Shown here: piece after piece, positions 20,049 through 28,004 of the stretch
Position numbering within the stretch: the stretch's first letter is position 1
Layout of the letters: each line of letters opens with the position of its first letter
Assembly: GCA_910576335.1 (NCBI GenBank)
Contig: CAJTIU010000003.1
Location: 62,001 to 126,000, forward strand
DNA length: 64,000 nt
Direction of reading: 5' to 3'
From: Lachnospiraceae bacterium
GTDB taxonomy: Bacteria; Bacillota; Clostridia; Lachnospirales; Lachnospiraceae
The notes under the pieces: model-generated
Seen by the model: the letters and a program-made list of their open reading frames with translations, nothing else
Told to the model about the DNA's origin: nothing
Database searches by the model: none
Made by a program: the position numbers and the translations under genes

Positions 20049-20096
20049 GTGACAGAAACGGGAGTGAATAAGAATAGGAAAAGGAGTGCGTAAGCC

Positions 20097-20690
20097 ATGG
20101 CTGGAATAGATAAGATGAAAAAACAGATCCTGGAGGAGGCAAAGGCGGCTGCAGAGGCAAAGATTGAGGAAGCGACTGCCAAAGCTGAAGAGATCATTGA
20201 CCAGGCAAAAGAGGAAGCGGCCAGAACATGCGAAAGCATCTCCCGGAAGTCCGAGGCAGAGGTGGCGAATTACAGAGAGAGAGTCGTATCTTCTACTGAT
20301 TTACAGAGAAGAACAAAGGTTCTTGCAGCAAAGCAGGAGCTGATCAGCGAGATTCTTGATAAATCGTACGAGTCACTGGCGCGCATGGAGGCGGATAAAT
20401 ACTTTGATATGATGCTTAAGCTGCTTGACAGATATGTGCTGCCGCAGGATGGAGAGATTTATTTCTCATTTGCAGATCTTAAGAGAATGCCGAAGAGCTA
20501 TGAAGCGGACGTTAAGAAGGTGGCGCAGAAAAGGGGCGGAAGCCTTAAGGTATCAGAGGAAGGCAGAAATATTGAGAATGGATTCGTTCTTGCCTACGGC
20601 GGTATTGAAGAGAACTGTACACTCCGGGCAATGTTCGATGAAAAGAGAGAGGCATTATCTGATAAGGTTAGGGAATTATTATTTGCGTAG
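20097..20690 (+). CDS. ntpE: V-type ATP synthase subunit E (peripheral stalk)
   Basis: 197 residues: a long N-terminal charged helix (EEAKAAAEAKIEEATAKAEE), then a globular C-terminal domain with RMEADKYFDMML and NGFVLAYGGIEENCTLRAMFDEKRE, typical of the part that caps the A3B3 head. Heterodimerises with the NtpF-type subunit. Lies in the core operon between K and C. Confidence 0.93.
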   Translation: MAGIDKMKKQILEEAKAAAEAKIEEATAKAEEIIDQAKEEAARTCESISRKSEAEVANYRERVVSSTDLQRRTKVLAAKQELISEILDKSYESLARMEADKYFDMMLKLLDRYVLPQDGEIYFSFADLKRMPKSYEADVKKVAQKRGGSLKVSEEGRNIENGFVLAYGGIEENCTLRAMFDEKREALSDKVRELLFA

Positions 20691-20705
20691 GAAGGCAGGA
20701 ATAGT

Positions 20706-21674
20706 ATGAGTGAACAATATACCTACGCGGTTGCGCGCATACGTGCCCTGGAGGTTGCATTATTTTCAAATGCAGTCATTGACCAGCTGATTGCATGCTC
20801 TGATTACGACCAGTGTCTGCAGTTCCTCGCCGAGAAGGGCTGGGGCGACAGTGATACCCCGGTGCAGGCGGAAGCGATATTGAACAGGGAAGAGGAGAAG
20901 ATCTGGGAGGTGGTAAAGGATCTCCATGTGGACATGGATAAATTTGCCGTATTGTCCTACCCGAAGCTTTTCCATAACCTGAAGGCTGCGATTAAAGAGG
21001 TCTGTGTGGGGGATACGAACAGACATATATTCTATGATGATGTGTCTGTTCCGGGAGCGGCGATGCTTGAGATCGTCAGAGAGAAGGAATTCGGAAAGCT
21101 TCCGCCAGACATGCAGCATGCAGCGGAAGAGGCATACGAGGCTATGCTTCATACACGGGACGGTCAGCTGTGCGATGTGATTATTGACAGGGCGGCTCTT
21201 GATGCGGTATACAGGGCAGGCAAGGCAGCGAAGGATGCAATCATCCGGGACTACGCCGAATCTACGGTAGCCGTTGCAGATATCAAGATTGCCGTGCGTT
21301 CGCAGAAAACCGCGAAGTCATTAGAGTTTATGACCAGGGCGATGGCAGAATGTGACAGTGTGAATGCAGCGCAGCTTGCAAAAGCGGCGTTAAATGGAAT
21401 GGATTCCATAAGGGAATATCTTATGGGGACCGCTTATGCGGAGGGTGCAGAAGCACTTGCCCAGTCTCCGTCTGCATTTGAACGCTGGTGTGACAACCGG
21501 ATCATTCAGACCATCAGTCCGCAGAAATATAAAGCATTTACAATCGGGCCGGTAATCGCCTATGTAATTGCTAGACAGAATGAAATTAAAACGGTGCGAA
21601 TCATTCTTTCCGGAAAGCTTAACGATCTGCCGGATGATTCTATCCGGGAAAGGGTAAGGGAAATGTATGTATAA
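20706..21674 (+). CDS. ntpC: V-type ATP synthase subunit C (rotor adaptor, d-type)
   Basis: 322 residues, mostly helical, with the family start YTYAVARIRALEVALF and the ending PVIAYVIARQNEIKTVRIILSGKLNDLPDDSIRERVREMYV-like segment (AREMEIxxIRiI pattern). This funnel-shaped subunit joins the central shaft D/F to the membrane ring. ATG with GGAATAGT upstream; its last codons overlap the next gene by eight bases. Confidence 0.93.
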   Translation: MSEQYTYAVARIRALEVALFSNAVIDQLIACSDYDQCLQFLAEKGWGDSDTPVQAEAILNREEEKIWEVVKDLHVDMDKFAVLSYPKLFHNLKAAIKEVCVGDTNRHIFYDDVSVPGAAMLEIVREKEFGKLPPDMQHAAEEAYEAMLHTRDGQLCDVIIDRAALDAVYRAGKAAKDAIIRDYAESTVAVADIKIAVRSQKTAKSLEFMTRAMAECDSVNAAQLAKAALNGMDSIREYLMGTAYAEGAEALAQSPSAFERWCDNRIIQTISPQKYKAFTIGPVIAYVIARQNEIKTVRIILSGKLNDLPDDSIRERVREMYV

Positions 21675-21987
21675 GATTGCAGTATTAGGCGACTATGACA
21701 GTATCTACGGCTTCGCTACACTGGGTCTTGACACATTCCCGGTAAGCGCCCATGAAGAAGCAGCAGAAAAGCTTGCAAGGCTGGCCTCTGGGGAATATGG
21801 GATTATCTATATTACAGAGGCGCTGGCGGCAGAACTGAAGCATGAGATCTCAAGATACCAGGAGCAGATTACTCCGGCGATTATTCAGATCCCGGGTATT
21901 GCAGGCAATACCGGAGCAGGTATTGCGGGGGTTAAGAAATCGGTTGAGGTAGCGGTAGGTTCTGATATCCTGTTTTCACAGGAGTAA
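21667..21987 (+). CDS. ntpG: V-type ATP synthase subunit F (central shaft)
   Basis: 106 residues, Rossmann-like CheY-type fold expected. Shows VLGDYDSIYGFATLGL at the start and IIYITEALAAEL and AITPAIIQIPGI further on, the conserved pattern of archaeal/bacterial subunit F, which docks on subunit D in the rotating shaft. Overlaps ntpC by eight bases. Confidence 0.92.
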   Translation: MYKIAVLGDYDSIYGFATLGLDTFPVSAHEEAAEKLARLASGEYGIIYITEALAAELKHEISRYQEQITPAIIQIPGIAGNTGAGIAGVKKSVEVAVGSDILFSQE

Positions 21988-22062
21988 CAGGCCGCTGCCG
22001 GCCACGGGATGGGCGGCAGACGGTCAATATGGAAAGCATGAAAGGTAAGGTGATTCGTCCAA

Positions 22063-23832
22063 ATGAATAGTACAGGTACGATAAAAAAAGTGGCGGGACC
22101 GCTTGTCATCGCGTCTGGTATGCGCGATGCCAACATGTCTGACGTTGTACGTGTAAGTAAGCAGCGTCTGATTGGAGAAATCATCGAGATGCACGGAGAT
22201 GAGGCATCAATTCAGGTATATGAGGAGACGTCAGGACTTGGTCCCGGCGAGCCGGTAGAGTCTACGGGCGCTCCCATGTCTGTTGAACTTGGGCCGGGTC
22301 TTATCACAAGCATCTATGATGGTATCCAGCGTCCGCTTGATGATATTATGAAGGTTTCAGGAAATAACCTGCAGCGTGGCGTTGAGGTTGCTTCCCTGAA
22401 AAGAGATAAGAAATGGAAATTTGTCCCGGTAGTAAAATCCGGGGATGAGGTAGAGGCTGGAGATATTCTTGGAACCGTTCAGGAGACTGCAGTTGTGGAG
22501 CAGAAGATCATGGTTCCTTACGGCGTGGCTGGTACGGTTAAGGAGATTAAGAAAGGTGAGTTCACAGTCGAGGAGACAGTGGCAGTTATTTCTACAAAGG
22601 ACGGCGACAAGGAGCTTACTATGATGCAGAGATGGCCGGTACGTAAGGGACGTCCGTATGTAAAGAAGCTTCCTCTTGATGCTCCGCTTGTAACAGGCCA
22701 GAGGGTTGTAGATATGTTCTTCCCGATTGCCAAGGGCGGTGTTGCAGCTGTTCCGGGACCATTTGGAAGCGGAAAGACAGTAATCCAGCATCAGCTTGCA
22801 AAATGGGCAGAGGCTGATATCGTTGTATATATTGGATGCGGCGAGCGTGGAAATGAGATGACGGACGTTCTGAACGAGTTCCCGGAACTGAAAGACCCGA
22901 AGACCGGACGTTCTCTTATGGAAAGAACGGTTCTGATCGCGAATACTTCCGATATGCCGTTTGCAGCCCGTGAGGCTTCCATCTATACTGGTATTACGAT
23001 AGCAGAGTATTTCCGTGACATGGGCTACTCTGTAGCTCTTATGGCAGACTCCACATCCCGCTGGGCAGAGGCGCTGCGTGAGATGTCAGGACGTCTGGAG
23101 GAGATGCCTGGTGAGGAGGGTTATCCGGCATATCTTGGTTCAAGACTTGCAGAATTCTATGAGAGAGCAGGACGTGTGGTTTCTCTTGGAAAAGAAGGAA
23201 GAGAGGGCGCGCTGTCCGTAATTGGAGCCGTATCTCCTCCGGGCGGTGATACGTCTGAGCCTGTTTCACAGGCAACACTGCGTATCGTGAAGGTATTCTG
23301 GGGACTGGATTCCGCACTTGCGTATAAGAGACATTTCCCGGCTATCAACTGGCTGACAAGTTACTCTCTGTATCTTGACAATATGCAGGACTGGTTCAAC
23401 GGAACCGTATCAGAGGACTGGATGGAAGGCCGTCAGAAGATGATGAGCCTGCTTACGGAAGAAGCAGCTCTTGAAGAGATCGTTCAGATGGTAGGTATGG
23501 ATGCACTGTCACCGATTGACCGTCTGAAGATGGAAGCAGCACGCTCCATCCGTGAGGACTTCCTGCACCAGAACTCCTTCCATGAGGTAGATACCTATAC
23601 GCCGCTTCGGAAGCAGTATCTGATGATGAAGCTGGTACTCGCATTCTATGAGCAGTCCTCCGAAGCTCTATCTAAGGGGGCGTCCATGAAAGCACTTCTT
23701 GGAATGGAAGTAAGAGAGAGAATCGGCCGTTATAAATATACAACGCCGGAAAATATTGAGACAGAATACGAGAAGATTAAGAGTGAATTAAACGCAGAGA
23801 TTGCAGGTGCGTTTGGGAAGGAGGACTTCTAA
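22063..23832 (+). CDS. ntpA: V-type ATP synthase subunit A (catalytic)
   Basis: 589 residues. Catalytic subunit: P-loop GPFGSGKT at about 232-239, the non-homologous insertion region at about 110-200 typical of A subunits, [43 protein letters not shown] (split by loops) and the C-terminal helical lever region. Hydrolyses ATP in alternation with subunit B. It starts 75 bases after ntpG with AAGGTAAGGTGA as the ribosome site. Confidence 0.97.
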   Translation: MNSTGTIKKVAGPLVIASGMRDANMSDVVRVSKQRLIGEIIEMHGDEASIQVYEETSGLGPGEPVESTGAPMSVELGPGLITSIYDGIQRPLDDIMKVSGNNLQRGVEVASLKRDKKWKFVPVVKSGDEVEAGDILGTVQETAVVEQKIMVPYGVAGTVKEIKKGEFTVEETVAVISTKDGDKELTMMQRWPVRKGRPYVKKLPLDAPLVTGQRVVDMFFPIAKGGVAAVPGPFGSGKTVIQHQLAKWAEADIVVYIGCGERGNEMTDVLNEFPELKDPKTGRSLMERTVLIANTSDMPFAAREASIYTGITIAEYFRDMGYSVALMADSTSRWAEALREMSGRLEEMPGEEGYPAYLGSRLAEFYERAGRVVSLGKEGREGALSVIGAVSPPGGDTSEPVSQATLRIVKVFWGLDSALAYKRHFPAINWLTSYSLYLDNMQDWFNGTVSEDWMEGRQKMMSLLTEEAALEEIVQMVGMDALSPIDRLKMEAARSIREDFLHQNSFHEVDTYTPLRKQYLMMKLVLAFYEQSSEALSKGASMKALLGMEVRERIGRYKYTTPENIETEYEKIKSELNAEIAGAFGKEDF

Positions 23833-23834
23833 TT

Positions 23835-25205
23835 ATGCCAAAGGAATATAGAACCATACAGGAAGTTGCCGGACCGCTTATGATGGTAAAGGGCGTAGAG
23901 GGCGTCGCATATGATGAGCTTGGTGAAATCGAGCTTGCCAGCGGCGAGAAGCGTCGTTGTAAGGTACTGGAGGTAGACGGAAATGATGTTGTTGTACAGC
24001 TTTTCGAGAATGCCAGCGGTATCAACTTAAGTAACAGTAAGGTGCGTTTTCTCGGAAAGAGCATGGAGCTGGGAGTTTCCGGAGACATGCTGGGACGTGT
24101 CTTCGACGGACTGGGACGTCCGATTGACGACGGTCCGGAGATTCTTCCAGAGGAAAGAAGAGATATCAACGGTCTGCCCATGAACCCGGCGGCCCGTGTA
24201 TATCCGGAGGAGTTCATCCAGACCGGTGTGTCCGCCATTGACGGACTGAATACACTGGTGCGTGGACAGAAGCTTCCGATCTTTTCCTGCTCCGGTCTGC
24301 CGCATTCACAGCTTGCGGCTCAGATTGCAAGACAGGCAAAGGTTCGCGGAACGGATGAGAACTTCGCTGTTGTATTTGCTGCAATGGGTATTACATTCGA
24401 GGAGTCAAACTACTTCATTGAGTCCTTCAAGGAGACAGGCGCGATCGACAGGACTGTCCTGTTCATCAATCTGGCAAATAACCCGGCTGTAGAGCGTATC
24501 TCCACTCCGCGTATGGCGCTGACCGCAGCAGAGTACCTTGCATTCGAGAAAGATATGCACGTACTCGTTATCCTGACAGATATTACAAACTATGCGGACG
24601 CTCTCCGTGAGATCTCGGCAGCAAAGAAAGAGGTTCCGGGCCGACGCGGATATCCGGGATATATGTATACAGACCTTGCGACCATGTACGAGAGAGCCGG
24701 CCGTCAGCGCGGAAAGAACGGAAGTATCACTATGATCCCGATTCTGACCATGCCAGAGGACGACAAGACCCACCCGATCCCTGACCTTACCGGATACATC
24801 ACCGAGGGACAGGTAATCTTAAGCCGTGAGCTCTACCGCAAAGGCCTGCAGCCGCCAATCGATGTACTGCCATCTCTTTCCCGTCTGAAAGACAAAGGTA
24901 TCGGCGAGGGCAAGACAAGAGCAGACCACTCCAACACCATGAACCAGTTATTTGCCGCTTATTCCCGTGGTAAAGACGCAAAAGAACTCATGACCATCTT
25001 AGGAGAGGCAGCCCTTACAGAGATTGACCTTAAATACGCAGAATTCGCAGAGGCGTTCGAGAAAGAATACGTATCCCAGGGATATAACAATGACCGTTCC
25101 ATTGAGGAGACACTGGCCATCGGCTGGAAGCTTCTGTCCATGCTTCCAAGAGCAGAGCTGAAACGTATTGACGATAAATTCTTAGACGAATACTACGGAA
25201 AGTAG
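23835..25205 (+). CDS. ntpB: V-type ATP synthase subunit B (regulatory nucleotide-binding)
   Basis: 456 residues. Non-catalytic partner of subunit A: the P-loop is degenerate ([19 protein letters not shown] in place of GxxxxGKT), as in all B subunits, while [17 protein letters not shown] and the conserved arginine region are present. Starts two bases after ntpA with GGAGGA overlapping the A stop region. Confidence 0.97.
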   Translation: MPKEYRTIQEVAGPLMMVKGVEGVAYDELGEIELASGEKRRCKVLEVDGNDVVVQLFENASGINLSNSKVRFLGKSMELGVSGDMLGRVFDGLGRPIDDGPEILPEERRDINGLPMNPAARVYPEEFIQTGVSAIDGLNTLVRGQKLPIFSCSGLPHSQLAAQIARQAKVRGTDENFAVVFAAMGITFEESNYFIESFKETGAIDRTVLFINLANNPAVERISTPRMALTAAEYLAFEKDMHVLVILTDITNYADALREISAAKKEVPGRRGYPGYMYTDLATMYERAGRQRGKNGSITMIPILTMPEDDKTHPIPDLTGYITEGQVILSRELYRKGLQPPIDVLPSLSRLKDKGIGEGKTRADHSNTMNQLFAAYSRGKDAKELMTILGEAALTEIDLKYAEFAEAFEKEYVSQGYNNDRSIEETLAIGWKLLSMLPRAELKRIDDKFLDEYYGK

Positions 25206-25211
25206 GAGATG

Positions 25212-25236
25212 GGGGACGGCAAAAAGCCCCGTCCCC
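25212..25236. repeat. Degenerate copy of the GGGGACGGGG palindromic repeat
   Basis: GGGGACGG (25212-25219) and CCGTCCCC (25229-25236) flank an A-rich loop. The same GGGGACGG/CCGTCCCC arms are the core of the repeats at 25922, 27337 and 60561. Sits between ntpB and ntpD, so the mRNA of the operon must contain it. Confidence 0.6.
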
Positions 25237-25256
25237 GACAGCAAAGGAGGTAAAGA

Positions 25257-25916
25257 ATGGCATCAAAACAGATCACTCCTACCCGTATGGAGCTGACCAA
25301 GACAAAGAGAAAGCTGGTCACTGCCAGAAGGGGTCATAAGCTCCTGAAAGACAAACGTGACGAGCTGATGCGTCAGTTTCTTGAGCTGGTGAAGGAGAAC
25401 ATGGCGCTGCGCCAGAAAGTAGAAGCCGGAATCCTCTCTGCAAATAAGAATTTTGTCATAGCCAAGGCCGGAATGGACGAGGCGACACTAAATACAGCAC
25501 TTATGGCGCCGAAACAGGAAGTCAACCTTGAGGTAGGACAGCAGAACGTAATGAGCGTTAACATCCCGGTCTTCGAGACGAAGACAAGAACAGCAGATGC
25601 AAACGACATCTACTCATACGGATTTGCATTCACCTCCAGCGACCTGGACGGTGCAGTAAAATCCCTGGCAGACATCCTGCCGGATATGCTGAAACTGGCA
25701 GAGACCGAAAAAGCGTGCCAGCTTATGGCGGCGGAAATTGAGAAAACAAGACGCCGTGTAAATGCGTTAGAGCACGTAACAATTCCGGAGGCTCAGGAAA
25801 CGATCAAGTATATCACAATGAAGTTAGATGAAAATGAGAGAAGCTCCCAGATTCGTCTGATGAAAGTGAAAGACATGATGCTCGAAGAGGCGCATCATTA
25901 TAGCGAGAGAGAATAA
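25257..25916 (+). CDS. ntpD: V-type ATP synthase subunit D (central shaft)
   Basis: 219 residues. Starts with the family pattern TPTRMELTKTKRKLVTARRGHKLLKDKRDEL (here broken by no insertion), has a long coiled-coil N- and C-terminal pair and ends in a basic/acidic helix (NALEHVTIPEAQETIKYI). It forms the rotating axle inside the A3B3 ring. ATG with AAAGGAGG upstream. Last gene of the operon; the NtpH/NtpJ genes known from Enterococcus do not follow. Confidence 0.95.
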   Translation: MASKQITPTRMELTKTKRKLVTARRGHKLLKDKRDELMRQFLELVKENMALRQKVEAGILSANKNFVIAKAGMDEATLNTALMAPKQEVNLEVGQQNVMSVNIPVFETKTRTADANDIYSYGFAFTSSDLDGAVKSLADILPDMLKLAETEKACQLMAAEIEKTRRRVNALEHVTIPEAQETIKYITMKLDENERSSQIRLMKVKDMMLEEAHHYSERE

Positions 25917-25921
25917 AAACT

Positions 25922-26016
25922 GCAATTGGGGACGGGGTATTTTTTGCCATAGCACACACCGGAAGCTCCGGTGGAGCTTTTGGAGTGAAAAATACCCCGT
26001 CCCCAATTGCTTTTTT
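25922..26016 (+). terminator. Repeat-derived terminator of the V-ATPase operon
   Basis: Perfect 23-base arms at 25922-25944 and 25988-26010 (core GGGGACGGGGTATTTTT), with a second stem ACCGGA-agc-TCCGGT at about 25958-25972 inside, followed at once by six T (26011-26016). This is a strong intrinsic terminator six bases after ntpD and also one copy of a dispersed palindromic repeat. Confidence 0.8.
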
Positions 26017-26035
26017 GGTGAATAGAAAAAACTTA

Positions 26036-26115
26036 TTTACAAATAATAATATATATAGTAAAATCGAAATAACAAGTATAATATTAAAAGTTATTTCGAT
26101 TAATCGAAATAACTT
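26036..26115 (+). promoter_or_regulatory. Promoter and palindromic operator of the ATPase gene
   Basis: TTTACA (26036-26041) and TAAAAT (26059-26064), 17 bases apart. A perfect 28-base palindrome at 26088-26115 (core GTTATTTCGATTAATCGAA) lies just downstream of the predicted start, and a third half-site AATCGAAATAAC lies at 26062-26073 over the -10 element. A regulator binding here would block transcription or initiation. Confidence 0.6.
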
Positions 26116-26139
26116 GATAAAATGAGGGAGATGTTTCGG

Positions 26140-27357
26140 ATGGAACAGACTATAAAGAGAGAATTATATTTGGAAAGAATACGTCCATTTTATGAAAATG
26201 AACTGATCAAGGTTCTGATTGGAATCAGACGATGCGGAAAGTCGGTTTTGCTAAAACAGATCATGGAAGAGATTATGTCACAGGGTGTGAAGAAAGATCA
26301 GATTATCTATCTGAACTTTGAAGATTTTCAGTTTGCGAAGATACGGACAGCACAGGCTTTGTATGACTATGTGGATGAAAAGAGGACGAATGAGGACAGA
26401 TACTATCTTTTCTTTGACGAGATACAGATGGTGGAGGAGTTCGAAATTGTGATTAATTCTTTCCGCGCGACATGGGACGTGAGCATTTTTATTACGGGTT
26501 CTAATGGAAAGCTTCTGTCAGGTGAGCTGGCAACATACCTTTCCGGGCGCTATATAAGCTTCCGCATCGCACCCTTTTCCTTCAGAGAATACTGTCAGAT
26601 TAAGGAGATTCAGAAGCCTTCGGAGGAGGACTTGTCAGAGTACATGGAGTGGGGCGGCATGCCGCAGCGTTTCAGCATGCAGACGGAAGAAGAGACCGCC
26701 ACGATGCTGCGGGATCTGTATAATTCCATTGTTTTAAGGGATATTGTGCAGAGGACGGGAGCGAAGGATGTAGATCTGCTGAACCGGATTATAGAATATC
26801 TGACGCAGACACCCTCGCAGATGTTCTCGGCAAAGGGAATTGCCAGGTATTTTGAGAGCGTAAACCGGAAGGTAAGTATGGAAACCTTGTATAACTACCT
26901 GGATCATATTATTACGTCCCTGGTTATTGTGAAAGCACAGAGGTATGATATCAGAGGAAAGCAGCTTCTTACAACGCTGGATAAGTATTATCTTACAGAT
27001 ACCGGGCTCGGACGTATCCATAACAGCGGCTATAAGCTGGAAAAGGGGGCATTGCTTGAAAATATAGTATTTAATGAGCTTTGTCTGCGGGGGTATGATG
27101 TGTTTGTGGGGAAGCTTCCAAAGGGCGAGATTGACTTTGTGGCTGTGAAAGGGAAACAGAAGGAGTATTACCAGGTGGCGTACTATCTTTATGACCAGTC
27201 GGTGATTGAGCGTGAATTCGGGGCGTATAATGGTATTGCGGATAATTATCCAAAATATGTGATATCTATGGACAGGATGGATTTTTCGAGGGAAGGGATT
27301 ATTCATAAGAATGTGATGGACTTTTTGATGGAGAGATTTGGGACGGGGCATTTTTAA
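26140..27357 (+). CDS. ATP-binding protein of the AAA_14/DUF4143 family
   Basis: 405 residues. N-terminal AAA domain with P-loop GIRRCGKSVLL, Walker B YYLFFDEIQMV and sensor ITGSNGKLLSGELAT; C-terminal DUF4143 with the YYLTDTGLG and LENIVFNELCLRGYDVFVGK...EIDFVAVKG segments, the last being a possible PD-(D/E)xK remnant. This type is common in gut anaerobes and archaea; function is unknown. ATG 26140 is chosen over 26122 and 26131 because GAGGGAG lies nine bases upstream. The last codons (GTGHF and stop) are provided by the palindromic repeat at 27337-27374, so the repeat has replaced or extended the original end. Confidence 0.82.
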   Translation: MEQTIKRELYLERIRPFYENELIKVLIGIRRCGKSVLLKQIMEEIMSQGVKKDQIIYLNFEDFQFAKIRTAQALYDYVDEKRTNEDRYYLFFDEIQMVEEFEIVINSFRATWDVSIFITGSNGKLLSGELATYLSGRYISFRIAPFSFREYCQIKEIQKPSEEDLSEYMEWGGMPQRFSMQTEEETATMLRDLYNSIVLRDIVQRTGAKDVDLLNRIIEYLTQTPSQMFSAKGIARYFESVNRKVSMETLYNYLDHIITSLVIVKAQRYDIRGKQLLTTLDKYYLTDTGLGRIHNSGYKLEKGALLENIVFNELCLRGYDVFVGKLPKGEIDFVAVKGKQKEYYQVAYYLYDQSVIEREFGAYNGIADNYPKYVISMDRMDFSREGIIHKNVMDFLMERFGTGHF

Positions 27358-27393
27358 AAATGCCCCGTCCCAAATTGAAAATAGGGTGTCCCC
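27337..27393. repeat. GGGGACGGGG palindromic repeat with conserved tail
   Basis: A perfect 38-base palindrome (27337-27374, half-site TTTGGGACGGGGCATTTTT), then a 21-base tail (AATTGAAAATAGGGTGTCCC and one more C, 27373-27393). The same palindrome core and the identical tail occur at 60561-60619, so the unit is mobile or was copied. It carries the stop codon of the preceding gene. Confidence 0.75.
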
Positions 27394-27409
27394 ATCAATA
27401 TGCCAAAGG

Positions 27410-27778
27410 TTAGGAGGCTGCTTTGCTTCCCGATAGCCACTGTTGGATAACATTTATGCCAATTTCTAAAATATCTGCAATTATAACATCTGAATATCCT
27501 TTTTTCATATTAAATGCTGTTTTCTTTTTTTCGTTTATTATACCTTCATTATATATCTTTTCAGAAACTTCACACATTTCTGGATAACCTCCTTCTTCAT
27601 ATTTCAAAAAATGGATCCTTGCGGGCAAATCTCCCTGGCTCATATCCATTGGAGCGACTGTTTTAAAATTATCCATTAATTTGACAACATCACTGCCATC
27701 GTCCGCCTTAAGGGGAATGACAAGGTGAAATGGGGTTGAAAATATATTTTTTTGCTTTAGATTGTTTTTAAGGTTAAA
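27410..27778 (-). pseudogene. Truncated Rpn-family nuclease remnant
   Basis: The minus-strand frame is open from 27778 to the stop at 27410 but has an ATG only at 27674-27676, deep inside. The translated remnant (FHLVIPLKADDGSDVV..., MDMSQGDLPARIHFLKYEEGGYPEMCEV, and a C-terminal MKKGYSDVIIADILEIGI helix) looks like the C-terminal end of an Rpn/PD-(D/E)xK nuclease. The catalytic N-terminal half is absent: upstream sequence instead holds the palindromes and the TnpB-like gene promoter. The break at about 27780 may mark the left border of the inserted TnpB-like unit. Confidence 0.6.
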
Positions 27779-27792
27779 TCAACTAAAAAAGT

Positions 27793-27820
27793 ATTACCAA
27801 AAAGTGTACTTTTTGGTAAT
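27793..27820. promoter_or_regulatory. Palindromic operator-like site 1
   Basis: ATTACCAAAAAGT (27793-27805) and ACTTTTTGGTAAT (27808-27820) form a perfect dyad with a two-base centre. The half-site CCAAAAAGT recurs in site 2. The region 27779-27931 has no gene. Confidence 0.65.
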
Positions 27821-27931
27821 GTTTTCTTCAATCTGAAATCCTCAGTCATTCTATTATAATATCGACAGTTCGTCAAGTAACTTAACCCCTTTTTTTATAT
27901 ATTTTTACCGAAAAATTTTCCTTGTAAATAA

Positions 27932-27958
27932 TTTCCAAAAAGTACACCTTTTTGGAAA
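27932..27958. promoter_or_regulatory. Palindromic operator-like site 2, overlapping the -35 region
   Basis: TTTCCAAAAAG (27932-27942) and CTTTTTGGAAA (27948-27958), perfect arms with five bases between. Together with site 1 this defines a shared CCAAAAA-N6/7-TTTTTGG motif 130 bases apart, suited to a dimeric repressor that could loop the DNA. The regulator is not identifiable here. Confidence 0.65.
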
Positions 27959-27979
27959 AATGGTGTGAAGCTGTATACT
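27952..27979 (+). promoter_or_regulatory. Promoter of the TnpB-like gene
   Basis: TATACT at 27974-27979 with TTTGGA at 27952-27957, 16 bases apart; the -35 hexamer is inside operator site 2. The ribosome site AAGGAAGG is at 27993-28000, five bases before ATG. Confidence 0.5.
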
Positions 27980-28004
27980 GTAAGCATTTTTAAAGGAAGG
28001 AAAT

